From Helicobacter sp. MIT 21-1697 (GTDB lineage: Bacteria; Campylobacterota; Campylobacteria; Campylobacterales; Helicobacteraceae), in contig NZ_JAPHNC010000003.1 of assembly GCF_026241255.1 (NCBI RefSeq), positions 62,001 to 126,000 on the forward strand: a DNA stretch of 64,000 nt. The letters are read 5' to 3'. A model generated the notes under the pieces. That model was not told the DNA's origin and searched no databases. It saw only the letters and a program-made list of their open reading frames with translations. Positions 17,770 to 26,264 of this stretch are shown here, one piece after another. Made by a program: the position numbers and the translations under genes. How positions within the stretch are numbered: the first letter of the stretch is position 1; each line of letters opens with the position of its first letter.

Positions 17770-17844
17770 GGCCCCGTCATCTAGCGGTTAGGATACCACC
17801 CTTTCACGGTGGCTACAGGGGTTCGAGTCCCCTCGGGGTCACCA
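17770..17844 (+). tRNA. tRNA-Glu (UUC)
   Basis: 75 bases with encoded CCA. The acceptor stem GGCCCCG pairs with CGGGGTC with one G-T pair. Loop CTTTCAC gives anticodon TTC with the usual A37. This is the standard tRNA-Glu, in contrast to the copy at 8684-8760. Confidence 0.96.
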
Positions 17845-17880
17845 CTTTTATTTTTGTTCTTTTTTTAAGCTTCAGGTTTT

Positions 17881-17956
17881 GGTCGCTTAGCTCAGTTGGT
17901 AGAGCGCCACCCTTACAAGGTGGATGTCATAAGTTCGAGTCTTATAGCGACCACCA
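17881..17956 (+). tRNA. tRNA-Val (UAC)
   Basis: 76 bases with encoded CCA. The acceptor stem GGTCGCT/AGCGACC is complete, and loop CTTACAA gives anticodon TAC. Third tRNA of the cluster. Confidence 0.97.
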
Positions 17957-17989
17957 TTTTGTTTTAGAATCTGCTTATATTCAAATTAT

Positions 17990-18066
17990 GGAGCGGTAGT
18001 TCAGCTGGTTAGAATACCTGCCTGTCACGCAGGGGGTCGCGGGTTCGAGCCCCGTCCGCTCCGCCA
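17990..18066 (+). tRNA. tRNA-Asp (GUC)
   Basis: 77 bases with encoded CCA. The acceptor stem GGAGCGG/CCGCTCC is complete, and loop CTGTCAC gives anticodon GTC. Last tRNA of the cluster; the accessory module starts 53 bases downstream. Confidence 0.97.
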
Positions 18067-18118
18067 CTTTTTCTACGCTTTTTGTTGGCTTTTTTGGATT
18101 CAAAAATAAAACTCCAAA

Positions 18119-18523
18119 TTATATCTTTTCAATAATATGATTCAGTTCTTGTGTTTTGTGTTTATAGCTTGTGAGCGTCCTCTCAAGCGTTTCAAGGGAT
18201 TTTGGACTGATGTATTCTAGGAGTTCTACAATATGGCTGTATTTGGCAAAAATGGGATTTTGCAGATAAAATTTGCGCAAGATTCTCTTAGAATCTTCAC
18301 TAAAAAGCTCCTGTTCATATACACCGAGTGCATCAGCGATAAAAGGCAACATATCGGCTTTTAAATCAATATTGCCATTGAGATAAGCATAAATGCTTGA
18401 GATTGTAGGGCTCTCTCCTGTTTTATTTGCGCGCAAACCTAAGTCAATCAAGCGATGTGCAAGCTCTTTTTTACTTAGGTTTTTCTCTTTCAAAATCTCA
18501 TTTATTCTCTCTACAACTTTCAT
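18119..18523 (-). CDS. XRE-like helix-turn-helix regulator
   Basis: A 134-residue protein with an N-terminal XRE/Cro-type DNA-binding domain (residues 1-75): INEILKEKNLSKKELAHRL forms helices 1-2, SISSIYAYLNG-type residues form the recognition helix, and DMLPFIADALGVYEQELF closes the domain. A helical C-terminal part (about 80-134) probably dimerises. It is transcribed away from the membrane-protein gene at 18642, and a perfect inverted repeat lies in the gap between them, so it may control both genes. It probably acts as a repressor, which is inferred from the layout. Confidence 0.82.
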   Translation of the reverse strand: MKVVERINEILKEKNLSKKELAHRLIDLGLRANKTGESPTISSIYAYLNGNIDLKADMLPFIADALGVYEQELFSEDSKRILRKFYLQNPIFAKYSHIVELLEYISPKSLETLERTLTSYKHKTQELNHIIEKI

Positions 18524-18547
18524 TGCTTACTCTTACATTTATAAATA

Positions 18548-18577
18548 TTCAATAATTCTAATCAATAAATTATTGAA
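18548..18577. promoter_or_regulatory. Operator-like inverted repeat before the HTH gene
   Basis: TTCAATAATT (18548-18557) and AATTATTGAA (18568-18577) are perfect 10-base inverted arms whose centres are 20 bases apart, two helical turns. The site starts 25 bases upstream of the HTH start codon in the divergent gap, where an autoregulating dimer would bind. Confidence 0.55.
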
Positions 18578-18603
18578 AAAGAGTAATTTAAGTATTGATT
18601 TCA

Positions 18604-18609
18604 TATAAT
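18604..18609 (+). promoter_or_regulatory. -10 box of the accessory module
   Basis: TATAAT 32 bases before the start at 18642 and downstream of the inverted repeat, so a regulator bound at the repeat would cover the upstream promoter region. Confidence 0.45.
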
Positions 18610-18641
18610 TTTGCTCATTTTTAAACAAAGGAGACATAAAT

Positions 18642-19145
18642 ATGAACTTTATAGTTGCATATTTGTTTAAATTTTCTACCAATTTTTTGGGGAATAGCGG
18701 GAATGATGTTGAACATAAATTGCGTTCAGCTAAACAGATAGATGTTATTCTAAGAGCATTCGTTTTGGCATTGGTTTTGTCTATAGTTGCTGGTATTGTT
18801 ACTACTATTTTTTCAAGTGAAAGCGAATTTGTAAAGAATATTGGGATTTCTGAGGTGAAAGCAGGAATTATAGGTGGAGTTATGTTTTTAATCATATCCT
18901 ATTTTATAATTTATCGCATTTTTAAGAATTATTGCCTAAAAGGTTCGGCTTGTCCGCAATGTGGCGAGAGTTTCTGCACAGAAATAATAAATGAAAAAAC
19001 ACTTACAGAAAGTATAGCGAGAGAAAAAAATAACTCTGGAAATGGTTATAAAAATTACCGAGTAGGACGCAAACTTGTTGGACTAGAATGTCAAAAGTGT
19101 AACTTTAAAAGTGAAGTTGAAGTTCGGTTTAAAGAAGAAGCATAA
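18642..19145 (+). CDS. Membrane protein with C-terminal zinc ribbon
   Basis: A 167-residue protein of no recognised family. Two membrane segments lie at about residues 36-57 and 74-94. The soluble C-terminal part has CPQC at 104-107 and CQKC at 150-153, a CX2C-X42-CX2C arrangement typical of a zinc ribbon, probably cytoplasmic. A good ribosome-binding site (AAAGGAGAC) precedes the ATG. It is the first gene of a plus-strand run with a lipoprotein, a nuclease-like protein and a secreted protein. No function can be assigned. Confidence 0.72.
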   Translation: MNFIVAYLFKFSTNFLGNSGNDVEHKLRSAKQIDVILRAFVLALVLSIVAGIVTTIFSSESEFVKNIGISEVKAGIIGGVMFLIISYFIIYRIFKNYCLKGSACPQCGESFCTEIINEKTLTESIAREKNNSGNGYKNYRVGRKLVGLECQKCNFKSEVEVRFKEEA

Positions 19146-19199
19146 CACCCAAAAGGAATAAATTTACTCTTAATCTATATGAAATCTAAGGAGAAGACA

Positions 19200-19748
19200 A
19201 TGCTTACGAGAACAGCATTATTTGTAGCTGCAGCAATTTTTGTAGGATGTGGAGGTGGAGATAGCACAGATTACTCCAAATTAGATAAAAATAAAGAACC
19301 TTTTTTTAAGGATTTTATTAATGAACCAGTTAAAGATGGGGAGTTATTTGCCTATTATCCAGCACCTTATAAGGATAGTCAGTTAGTGTGTAATAATGAC
19401 TTGGCGACTGAAGCACTAAGGAGGCAAAATATTCCTTTTATTCAAATATTCAAATATTTAGATGAAGAATCTAAACGAGAAGGGACTCTAGTTGGAATAC
19501 CAATGTCTTATAATTTTTACAAATATCCTGAAGTTAAAAGAGCATTTGCTACTCCTCTTAGAGTCACTAAACAAGGGTCTGGCTATGTCAGAAATAATAA
19601 TACTGATAAAGGCATTAAAATAAATAGGGAATACTTTAGTATTGATGCTTTAGAAAAGCGCGCACAAGTTCATCAAAAATCAAGTATTACTTATGTAAAT
19701 AAGTTTATCAAAGACAAGCCAGAAGCAGAGTGTCGCATAGTGGAATAA
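19200..19748 (+). CDS. Hypothetical lipoprotein
   Basis: A 182-residue lipoprotein: MLTRTALFVAAAIFVGC ends in a lipobox-like FVGC, followed by a glycine-rich linker. The mature part has no recognised domain; it contains one more Cys pair candidate (residues near LVCNND and AECRIVE) that could form a disulfide. AAGGAG at 19188-19193 gives the ATG at 19200 a six-base spacing, which is preferred to the open frame start at 19179. Confidence 0.72.
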   Translation: MLTRTALFVAAAIFVGCGGGDSTDYSKLDKNKEPFFKDFINEPVKDGELFAYYPAPYKDSQLVCNNDLATEALRRQNIPFIQIFKYLDEESKREGTLVGIPMSYNFYKYPEVKRAFATPLRVTKQGSGYVRNNNTDKGIKINREYFSIDALEKRAQVHQKSSITYVNKFIKDKPEAECRIVE

Positions 19749-19781
19749 AAGCAATGACAAAACTACATCAAAGGAGCAAAA

Positions 19782-20597
19782 ATGAAATACACTTACGACA
19801 TTGACAAACGATTTAATGGCAAGAAGCTTTATGAGTATCGGTTTGAGGATTCTTACTATAAAAGCGATAGGTTGATGAAAGAGGGTGGCAGGAAGTTTAA
19901 GGGCTTTTATGATACTCTTTCACGCCATATTTTTGACATTAACCTTCAGATTAGAGAAAAAGCACACGAAACTTACCCTATTGCGAGAAACGAGCGTAGC
20001 AATTCCGCTACTATCGCTATGGCACTCTCTTTGCAGACGCCTTATGTCATTAGCGAGTATGGATTTGGCTGTAAAGATGTGGATTTACACCCAGATACAG
20101 ATGACACAGATGATAGAAAAAAGCAGCAGAGACGCTCTATTGACTTTTGGTGTGCGACAGAGGATTTTAAGCTTGAGATGTGGATAGAATCTAAGCATTG
20201 TTGGATCAATGTGAGCAAAAATCTGAATGCGAAATGGGAGTTTGATGTAAGAAACAAAAAACGCATACAAGACGCATTAAAGCAACTTCGCGATATTAAT
20301 GCTTTAATAGAGAGTGGCAAGGCGGTTGAAGGCGTGAGAGTCGCACTTATAAGTGTCAATATCTTTTGTAAAAAAGAGCAACTTGTAGAGGATTTGAGTG
20401 AGTTAGATTCTATCCCGCGCGATGTGGCGAGTATGCTAGAATCCCAAGCGAGAGAATATCTCAAGCAAGATGTGGGTGTGCTTGTGAGCGCCCTTGATTT
20501 ACGCCCGAGCATTAAGACAGATAAGCAAGACACTTATCATATTTATAGTGCGGAATATCTCCCCTATGTCCTACTTGGTGCAATCGTGTTGCCTTAA
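19782..20597 (+). CDS. Hypothetical protein, possible PD-(D/E)XK nuclease fold
   Basis: A 271-residue soluble protein without signal peptide and of no recognised family. A possible nuclease core is seen: Glu71 in a helix-like stretch (NERSNSATIAMAL), Asp121 in RRSIDFW, then Glu136 and Lys138 in MWIESKHCW, giving D-X14-E-X-K. A helical segment and a strand (GVRVALISVNIF) follow. This would suit a PD-(D/E)XK nuclease, but the fold is inferred from spacing alone. It could equally be an inactive relative. RBS AAAGGAGC precedes the ATG. Confidence 0.65.
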   Translation: MKYTYDIDKRFNGKKLYEYRFEDSYYKSDRLMKEGGRKFKGFYDTLSRHIFDINLQIREKAHETYPIARNERSNSATIAMALSLQTPYVISEYGFGCKDVDLHPDTDDTDDRKKQQRRSIDFWCATEDFKLEMWIESKHCWINVSKNLNAKWEFDVRNKKRIQDALKQLRDINALIESGKAVEGVRVALISVNIFCKKEQLVEDLSELDSIPRDVASMLESQAREYLKQDVGVLVSALDLRPSIKTDKQDTYHIYSAEYLPYVLLGAIVLP

Positions 20598-20675
20598 AAA
20601 GCGTATAGAATCTCATCTAAACTAAAATAAACGCAACAAGGTATAACAGAACCACAAACTATAAAGGAGCAAACA

Positions 20676-21185
20676 ATGCAAAAACTAATCTTAACTTTAG
20701 GGCTAATTGGAGTGCTGTTCATTAACTTGAAAGCTGATGAGGTAGAGTGGGAGACTATAACTATGGACAAGGTAGATGGCTCTTATGGAACAGGAACTAA
20801 TTATGTCTGCCCCTTACCTGTTAAAAGTTTGTTAAAGGACTCTTTATACGACACAGGGAGAAGTAGTGGTGCGATAGAAGTGTTAGTCTATGAATCTGGT
20901 AAATATGCAATATCGGATAAACCTATAACAGCTATGGCTAAAGAAGTTGAAGCTTACGGGTATGTTCAAAAGTTTAAAAAACTAGATGAGAAAATAGGAC
21001 AAGAATTTATAGAATATGCGAAAAAGCTTAGAGCAGTGAAGTTTAAAATAGCCCAAGATGTTTGTGTGAGCGAGTCTAAAACGAGATATGATTATAAAGG
21101 TGATGTAGGGGTTTATACATTCTTTGAGCAACCAAAGAAAACCCTAGACGAGTTTTTTAAAACCATTGACTCCTACTTTGAATAA
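20676..21185 (+). CDS. Hypothetical secreted protein
   Basis: A 169-residue protein with a signal peptide (MQKLILTLGLIGVLFINLKA, cleavage before DEVEW). The mature part has two Cys (in NYVCPLP and QDVCVSE) that could form a disulfide in the periplasm. No domain was recognised. It has a good RBS (AAAGGAGC), and its stop codon overlaps the end of the convergent glycosyltransferase gene by 13 bases. It closes the accessory module. Confidence 0.68.
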   Translation: MQKLILTLGLIGVLFINLKADEVEWETITMDKVDGSYGTGTNYVCPLPVKSLLKDSLYDTGRSSGAIEVLVYESGKYAISDKPITAMAKEVEAYGYVQKFKKLDEKIGQEFIEYAKKLRAVKFKIAQDVCVSESKTRYDYKGDVGVYTFFEQPKKTLDEFFKTIDSYFE

Positions 21186-22313
21186 CAACAAAGGAGAATT
21201 GTTTTCATACAATCCAACATCTTTTTTGGCACGATAATTTTGATGATGACTTTGCAGGCAAAATACATAAGGGCTAAACCAATGGCGATATAATCCTTAT
21301 GCGCCTTTTGTATGCCTTTTAGCTCTTGTGCAAAAAGTGGCGTTTGCAGTGCTATATCCCACCATTGCTTATAATATGGGTGGAAGAAAACAAGCTTGTT
21401 GTGAGATGTGATATGTTCTTTTGGGCTTTTCCAAGGCTTTGCACACGCATTATAATGAGCGATTTTGGTAAGTGGCAAAATCTCAAAGTAGTCTTTTGTG
21501 TAATCTTGGCTAAGCTTGTTGTTATCAAGGTGGCACAGGAAGTGCATTGCTAGTCCATATTCTGGGGGTAAAATCTTTATCTTGCCATTGAGGGCGACAT
21601 TGAGCGCATCTTGGTCAGCGCACAAGGGCACATACGCTTTCAAAAATGCCAAGCATTGAGATTCTATATTATTCGCGCGATAGAGTGGCATATTTAAGAG
21701 CATAAGCCCCGAACAAAAATAATAAGGTATATGGGCTTTCCCTATATCAAATCCCACAGAATCTTTATGCGCGCTTGTAGATTCTAAAATAAAGCTCTCA
21801 TCGCGCAAAATATTATTTGCAGGATATGCTTCATTTACCCCCGCGATACACTCTCCTAAATCAATCGCAAAAAGTTCTCGCACATCGCATAAAACAAGCA
21901 TATCCACATCTAAATAAAGGCATTTTGCCACATCTTGTGGGATATATTGTGAAAGTATAAGGCGATAGTAGGCGCAGTAGTTTTGCTCCTTTTCAAATCC
22001 CCATTTAGGGACGCCCACAAAGGCACTTTCATCAACAAAATGAATGTGAATCTCACAAGGATAAGTCAAAGAGAGTTGTTTTTGTAAGGTTTGAAGTTTG
22101 TCTTGGCACTCTTGGGAGAGTGCATTGCTTAGGATATGAAAGATATAGCCCTCGCTCTCCTGATGTTGTGGGCTTTGATAGTTTTCACTTTGCCCCCCCC
22201 CCCATATAATCTCTAAAAGCTTTGCTTGTATCTGTGTGTTTAATGATACTCGTTAAAAGAACGCTTAAGTATTTGATATAGTTTTCATCGCTGCTAAAGA
22301 CAATGTGAAACAT
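21173..22313 (-). pseudogene. Family 8 glycosyltransferase, phase-variable, out of frame as sequenced
   Basis: GT8 glycosyltransferase, probably adding a hexose to lipopolysaccharide. The N-terminus (MFHIVFSSDENYIKYLSVLL) is read from the ATG at 22313. After a run of 11 G on the minus strand the frame shifts and stops within three codons. With 10 or 13 G the frame joins to the rest, giving about 379 residues with the GT8 features CLYLDVDMLVL (DXD), YFCSGLMLLN, DQDALN and HYNACAKPW. The start codon overlaps the ABC-F stop (TAATG), so the two genes are coupled. It is best called a contingency gene in the OFF state, not a dead gene. Confidence 0.88.
22193..22203. repeat. Poly-C (poly-G on the coding strand) contingency tract
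   Basis: Eleven C in a row on the plus strand, inside the 5' part of the glycosyltransferase gene. In an AT-rich genome such a tract is a classic slipped-strand switch. Reading from the start codon, 10 or 13 bases would keep the gene in frame and 11 do not. Confidence 0.9.
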
Positions 22314-23923
22314 TATTTTTTCCCTCCCTCTATGTATTCCTCATAACTGCCACGAAAATCAATAATCTTAGCCCCTTTATTATCAGAATCTGCAATAATT
22401 TCAATGATTCTATTCGCATACGCGTCAATAAGCTCTCTATCGTGGCTTACACAAATCACATTTCCGCTGAATTTATAGAGCGCCTCGCCAAGCGCGATAA
22501 TGGATTCTAAATCTAAATGATTTGTCGGCTCATCAAGCACTAAGAAATTCCCTCCCTCAAGCATAAGTTTGCTGAGCACCATTCTATGTTTTTCACCTCC
22601 ACTAAGCGCATTTATAGGCTTTTCTTGCTCCTCTCCACTAAAAAGCATTCGCCCAAGCGCATTGCGTATCTCACCACTCTCTTTTTTCTTATCAAAGCCT
22701 CTAAGCCACTCATATAGGCTCTCCTCTCCTTTTATCTCCTCACTCACATTTTGCGGGAAGTAGCCTCTTTGTGTAGTTGCACCCCATTTGATTGTGCCAC
22801 TATCTGGCGCGAGCTCCTCTACTAGAATCTTGCACAATGTAGATTTGCCTACGCCATTCGCGCCGATGATAGCGATTTTATCACCGGGCAAGATTTTAAG
22901 ATTCACATTTTTTAGCACACACAAATCGCCATAACTCTTTGAAATATTTTCGCACTCTAGGGCTTCGTTGCCAATGGAGCGATTTGGTTTAAAAACAATG
23001 CTTGGGTCTCGCCTTGAGCTGACTGCGAGACTTTGAATATCAAGTTTTTCAAGTTGTTTTTGTCGGCTGGTGGCTTGTTTTGCTTTGCTCGCATTTGCCG
23101 AAAATCGTGCGATAAAAGATTCTAACTCCTCTTTTTCCTTAAGCTTTTTGTTGCGCTCCATTTCTTGTTGCTTAGCAAGTAAAGTACTTGCGATATACCA
23201 ATCATCATAATTACCGCTAAATTCACGCACAGAGCCAAAATCCATATCTAAAATATGAGTGCAAACGCTATTTAAAAAGTGCCTATCGTGGCTGATGACT
23301 ACAAGTGTGCCATCGTGTCGCTTTAGATTCTCTTCTAGCCACGCGATAGAATGCAAATCAAGGTTGTTTGTCGGCTCATCAAGGAGTAAAATATCTGGCT
23401 TTGGGAAAAGTACTTGTGCAAGGAGAATCTTAAATTTATCCCCACCTGTGAGCGTTTTCATTAGTTCATTATGCACAGCACTTTCAAAGCCCAAGTCCTC
23501 TAAAATTTTCTCTATTATCACATCACATTCATACATTGGGTCTTCTTCGGCACATATCATTTCTAGCTCACCGAGCTCTTCATTGACTTTTTCATCGCTT
23601 AAATCACCATTTTCATAGAGGTATTCTTTGCGCTTGATTGCATCATAAAGGCGTTGATTGCCAATAAGGACAGCATCTTTTAGGCTTAGCTCCTCAAAAG
23701 CGTATTGGTCTTGCCCCAATACACCCATTTTTAAACCTTTTTCAATCACAATTTCTCCACTGCTTGCTTCATATGCACCGCAGAGAATCTTAAGCAATGT
23801 GGATTTACCCGCGCCATTTGCGCCAATAAGCCCATATCGTTTGTGTGCATCAAGCTTGATATTGACATTTTCAAAAAGCTTTTTTGTCGCATAGCGCATT
23901 GAAAGGTTGATAGTTTGAAGCAT
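22313..23923 (-). CDS. ABC-F family ATPase (YbiT/EttA-like)
   Basis: A 536-residue soluble twin-ATPase of the ABC-F type, which acts on ribosomes rather than in transport. Domain 1 has Walker A GANGAGKST near residue 34 and signature and Walker B LTGGDKFKILLAQ with LLLDEPTNNLD; a charged linker (about 240-320) follows; domain 2 has GANGVGKST, LSGGEKHRMVLSK and LVLDEPTNHLD. No membrane segments. The overall arrangement is closest to the YbiT subgroup. It is the first gene of a unit with the phase-variable glycosyltransferase. Confidence 0.92.
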   Translation of the reverse strand: MLQTINLSMRYATKKLFENVNIKLDAHKRYGLIGANGAGKSTLLKILCGAYEASSGEIVIEKGLKMGVLGQDQYAFEELSLKDAVLIGNQRLYDAIKRKEYLYENGDLSDEKVNEELGELEMICAEEDPMYECDVIIEKILEDLGFESAVHNELMKTLTGGDKFKILLAQVLFPKPDILLLDEPTNNLDLHSIAWLEENLKRHDGTLVVISHDRHFLNSVCTHILDMDFGSVREFSGNYDDWYIASTLLAKQQEMERNKKLKEKEELESFIARFSANASKAKQATSRQKQLEKLDIQSLAVSSRRDPSIVFKPNRSIGNEALECENISKSYGDLCVLKNVNLKILPGDKIAIIGANGVGKSTLCKILVEELAPDSGTIKWGATTQRGYFPQNVSEEIKGEESLYEWLRGFDKKKESGEIRNALGRMLFSGEEQEKPINALSGGEKHRMVLSKLMLEGGNFLVLDEPTNHLDLESIIALGEALYKFSGNVICVSHDRELIDAYANRIIEIIADSDNKGAKIIDFRGSYEEYIEGGKK

Positions 23924-24019
23924 AACATTCCTTTTAAAACTTTGGATTAATTTTAAAAAATGATTCTACACTAGATTTTATAAGATAAAAGTTAGAGTAA
24001 TTTTTAAGTTAAAACACTT

Positions 24020-24025
24020 TATAAT
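24020..24025 (+). promoter_or_regulatory. -10 box of ccoG
   Basis: TATAAT 49 bases before the ccoG start codon, in the 145-base divergent gap between the ABC-F gene and ccoG. Confidence 0.45.
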
Positions 24026-24068
24026 TTGTGCTTTTATTGTTGGAGACATAACTTTTAGGAGGAATTAG

Positions 24069-25445
24069 ATGCAAAATAACACTCAAAATTACAGAATCAA
24101 GCGCTATATTGTGTATAGTATAGCAACTTTATTCTTGTTGATATTTCCTTTCATTCAAATCAATGGGAATCAACTTTTTTTGCTTTCATTTGACCATAAG
24201 CAATTACATCTTATGGGGGTGGTATTTGATATGCAAGAGCTTTATCTTATGCCATTTTTGCTTATCCTTATGTTTGTGGGAATCTTTTTTATGACTACTC
24301 TTGCAGGGCGTATTTGGTGTGGCTGGGCGTGTCCGCAGACAATTTTTCGTGTGCTGTATAGGGATTTATTGCAGACAAAGATTTTTGGTTTGCGCAAAAA
24401 GATTTCTAATAAACAAGAAAAAATGGACTTAAGCACCTTTGGCAATAAAATTAAAGCAGTTTTAGCATTTTTGATTATCGCTGTACTTTGCCTTGTGGCA
24501 TCAGCGAATTTGATGTTTTTCTTTACGCCTCCGAGTGATTTTTTTGCCTATATAAGCGACCCGCTCAATCATCAGATATTACTTGGATTTTGGCTTGGAT
24601 TTGGGCTATTTTTTATCCTAGATATTGCTTATATACAAGAAAATTTTTGTATTTATATGTGTCCATATTGTCGTGTGCAAAGTGTGCTTTATGATAATGA
24701 TACGCTTATGGCTCTTTATAATTATAAACGCGGTGGGGCAGTGTATGATACAAAAGGTATGAAGTTTGCGCTTGCACCCCAAAAGCAAGATTCAAATAAT
24801 GAATGCACAAATTGTCTTGCTTGTGTGAGAGTTTGCCCTACGCATATTGATATTAGAAAGGGTATGCAGCTTGAATGTATCAACTGCCTTGAATGTGCCG
24901 ATGCTTGTGCAAAAGTAATGGGCAAGCTTGGCAAAGCCTCACTTGTGATATGGAAATCTTCAGCTTCGCTTGATAATGCGCTCAAGGTGCGTTTCTTGCG
25001 ATTTAGGACAATTGGCTATGTAATAATCCTAGCTCTTGTGTTTGCACTTCTTCTTTTTATGAGCACCACCAAAGAGAGTATGTTGCTTAATATCAACCGC
25101 ACATCAGAGCTTTATGAGGTAAGAAGTCATCATATCGTGGATAATCACTATACGATGCTCTTTCACAATACAGATGTAAATGACCACGAAATGTATTTTG
25201 AAGTGTTTGATGTCAAAGGGAATGATATTGCTCATTCATTAAAGATTATTACGCCAAAAGCACCATTTAAAGTCAAAGCAGGCAAAAAGGAGAAAAAGGT
25301 TGTAACACTCCGCACAGATGAGATTTTGCAAAAAGGCAGTTATGATATTATTATCCGCGCTTTTGCTACAGATGATAAAGAGCGTATTTTTGTTGAACGC
25401 AAAACAAATTTTGTTTATCCAAATGAGAAAATGCTCAAAGAGTAG
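24069..25445 (+). CDS. ccoG: Cytochrome oxidase accessory protein CcoG (FixG)
   Basis: Membrane-bound iron-sulfur protein needed for maturation (copper delivery) of cbb3-type cytochrome c oxidase, the respiratory oxidase of microaerophiles. The 458-residue protein has four to five membrane segments, the motifs CGWACPQT and CPYCRVQS, a 4Fe-4S site CTNCLACVRVCP and a second cluster CINCLECADACAKV. A C-terminal membrane segment (about 313-333) is followed by a periplasmic Ig-like domain. RBS AGGAGG lies seven bases upstream. It is a single-gene unit. Confidence 0.93.
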   Translation: MQNNTQNYRIKRYIVYSIATLFLLIFPFIQINGNQLFLLSFDHKQLHLMGVVFDMQELYLMPFLLILMFVGIFFMTTLAGRIWCGWACPQTIFRVLYRDLLQTKIFGLRKKISNKQEKMDLSTFGNKIKAVLAFLIIAVLCLVASANLMFFFTPPSDFFAYISDPLNHQILLGFWLGFGLFFILDIAYIQENFCIYMCPYCRVQSVLYDNDTLMALYNYKRGGAVYDTKGMKFALAPQKQDSNNECTNCLACVRVCPTHIDIRKGMQLECINCLECADACAKVMGKLGKASLVIWKSSASLDNALKVRFLRFRTIGYVIILALVFALLLFMSTTKESMLLNINRTSELYEVRSHHIVDNHYTMLFHNTDVNDHEMYFEVFDVKGNDIAHSLKIITPKAPFKVKAGKKEKKVVTLRTDEILQKGSYDIIIRAFATDDKERIFVERKTNFVYPNEKMLKE

Positions 25446-25560
25446 ATTCTGTGGTTTAGCTTAAGGAGCAAAGCTTTTTTAACCCTTATGGAAAATTTTT
25501 TGCTTCGTTAGTAAATTGTGGTAGAATACCACTTCAATTTTCAATTACAAGGAGAAAATA

Positions 25561-26253
25561 ATGGGACTTTATGATAGAAATTACACTAATGGAGCGCAGT
25601 TTGCAAATGAAGCAGTAGCAGAGCGCGATAGTGCATTAGTAAATTTTGTAAAGACAACTTACAAATTTTTTGGTGCGAGTTTGTTTTTTGCTTTCATTGG
25701 GGCAATGATTGGGTTTTACAATCTTCAACTCGTGTTTGAAAATCGTATGTTGATTTTCATTGCTGAAATTGCTGCACTTTTTGGTTTGATGTTTTCACGT
25801 TCTAAGCCGGGCTTAAATATTGCTATGCTTTTTATCTTTACCACGCTTACAGGTTTAGCGATTACGCCTCTTGTAGCAATGGTAGCATTTAAAGCGGGTG
25901 CTGGTGCAGTGGCTATGGCATTTGCGATGACTACAATTATTTTTGGTGTTATGAGCATTTTTGGTATTAAAACATCAAAAGATTTAGCAAATATGGGCAA
26001 AATGCTCTTTATCGCTTTGATTGTTGTAGTTGTGTGCTCACTTGTAAATATGTTTCTTGGAAGCTCTATGTTTCAAGTGCTGATTTCTGGTGCGGCAGCA
26101 ATACTCTTTAGCTTGTATGTAGCTTATGATACACAAAACATTATTCGCGGACTTTATGCAAGCCCTGTTGATGCAGCAATTAGCCTTTATTTAGATTTTT
26201 ACAATATTTTTGTAAGCTTACTTTCGCTTATTGGTTTAGCAAATCGCGACTAA
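25561..26253 (+). CDS. BI-1/YccA-family membrane protein
   Basis: A 230-residue protein of the Bax inhibitor-1 family with seven predicted membrane segments after a short cytoplasmic N-terminus (MGLYDRNYTNGAQ). The family ends with a conserved DTQNIIRG-type loop and aspartates near the C-terminus (YDTQNI, LYLDFYNIFVSLL), all present here. Members may act as calcium leak channels or modulate membrane proteases; the role in Helicobacter is not known. RBS AAGGAG precedes the ATG, and a short inverted repeat overlaps the -10 region (25518-25532). Confidence 0.9.
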   Translation: MGLYDRNYTNGAQFANEAVAERDSALVNFVKTTYKFFGASLFFAFIGAMIGFYNLQLVFENRMLIFIAEIAALFGLMFSRSKPGLNIAMLFIFTTLTGLAITPLVAMVAFKAGAGAVAMAFAMTTIIFGVMSIFGIKTSKDLANMGKMLFIALIVVVVCSLVNMFLGSSMFQVLISGAAAILFSLYVAYDTQNIIRGLYASPVDAAISLYLDFYNIFVSLLSLIGLANRD

Positions 26254-26264
26254 AGGTTGCCACA

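Noticed and set aside
17990-21185. Integration of the accessory module at tRNA-Asp with an attachment repeat
   Set aside because: No direct repeat of the tRNA-Asp 3' end was seen up to the ABC-F gene, and no integrase gene is present. Only adjacency is claimed.
22313-23923. ABC transporter reading of the twin ATPase
   Set aside because: There is no membrane domain in or next to the gene, and the linker and order of motifs are those of ABC-F ribosome factors.
25518-25532. GTGGTA-GAA-TACCAC hairpin before the BI-1 gene as an operator
   Set aside because: The arms are only six bases with a three-base centre and overlap the TAGAAT box; chance is likely and no regulator is adjacent.
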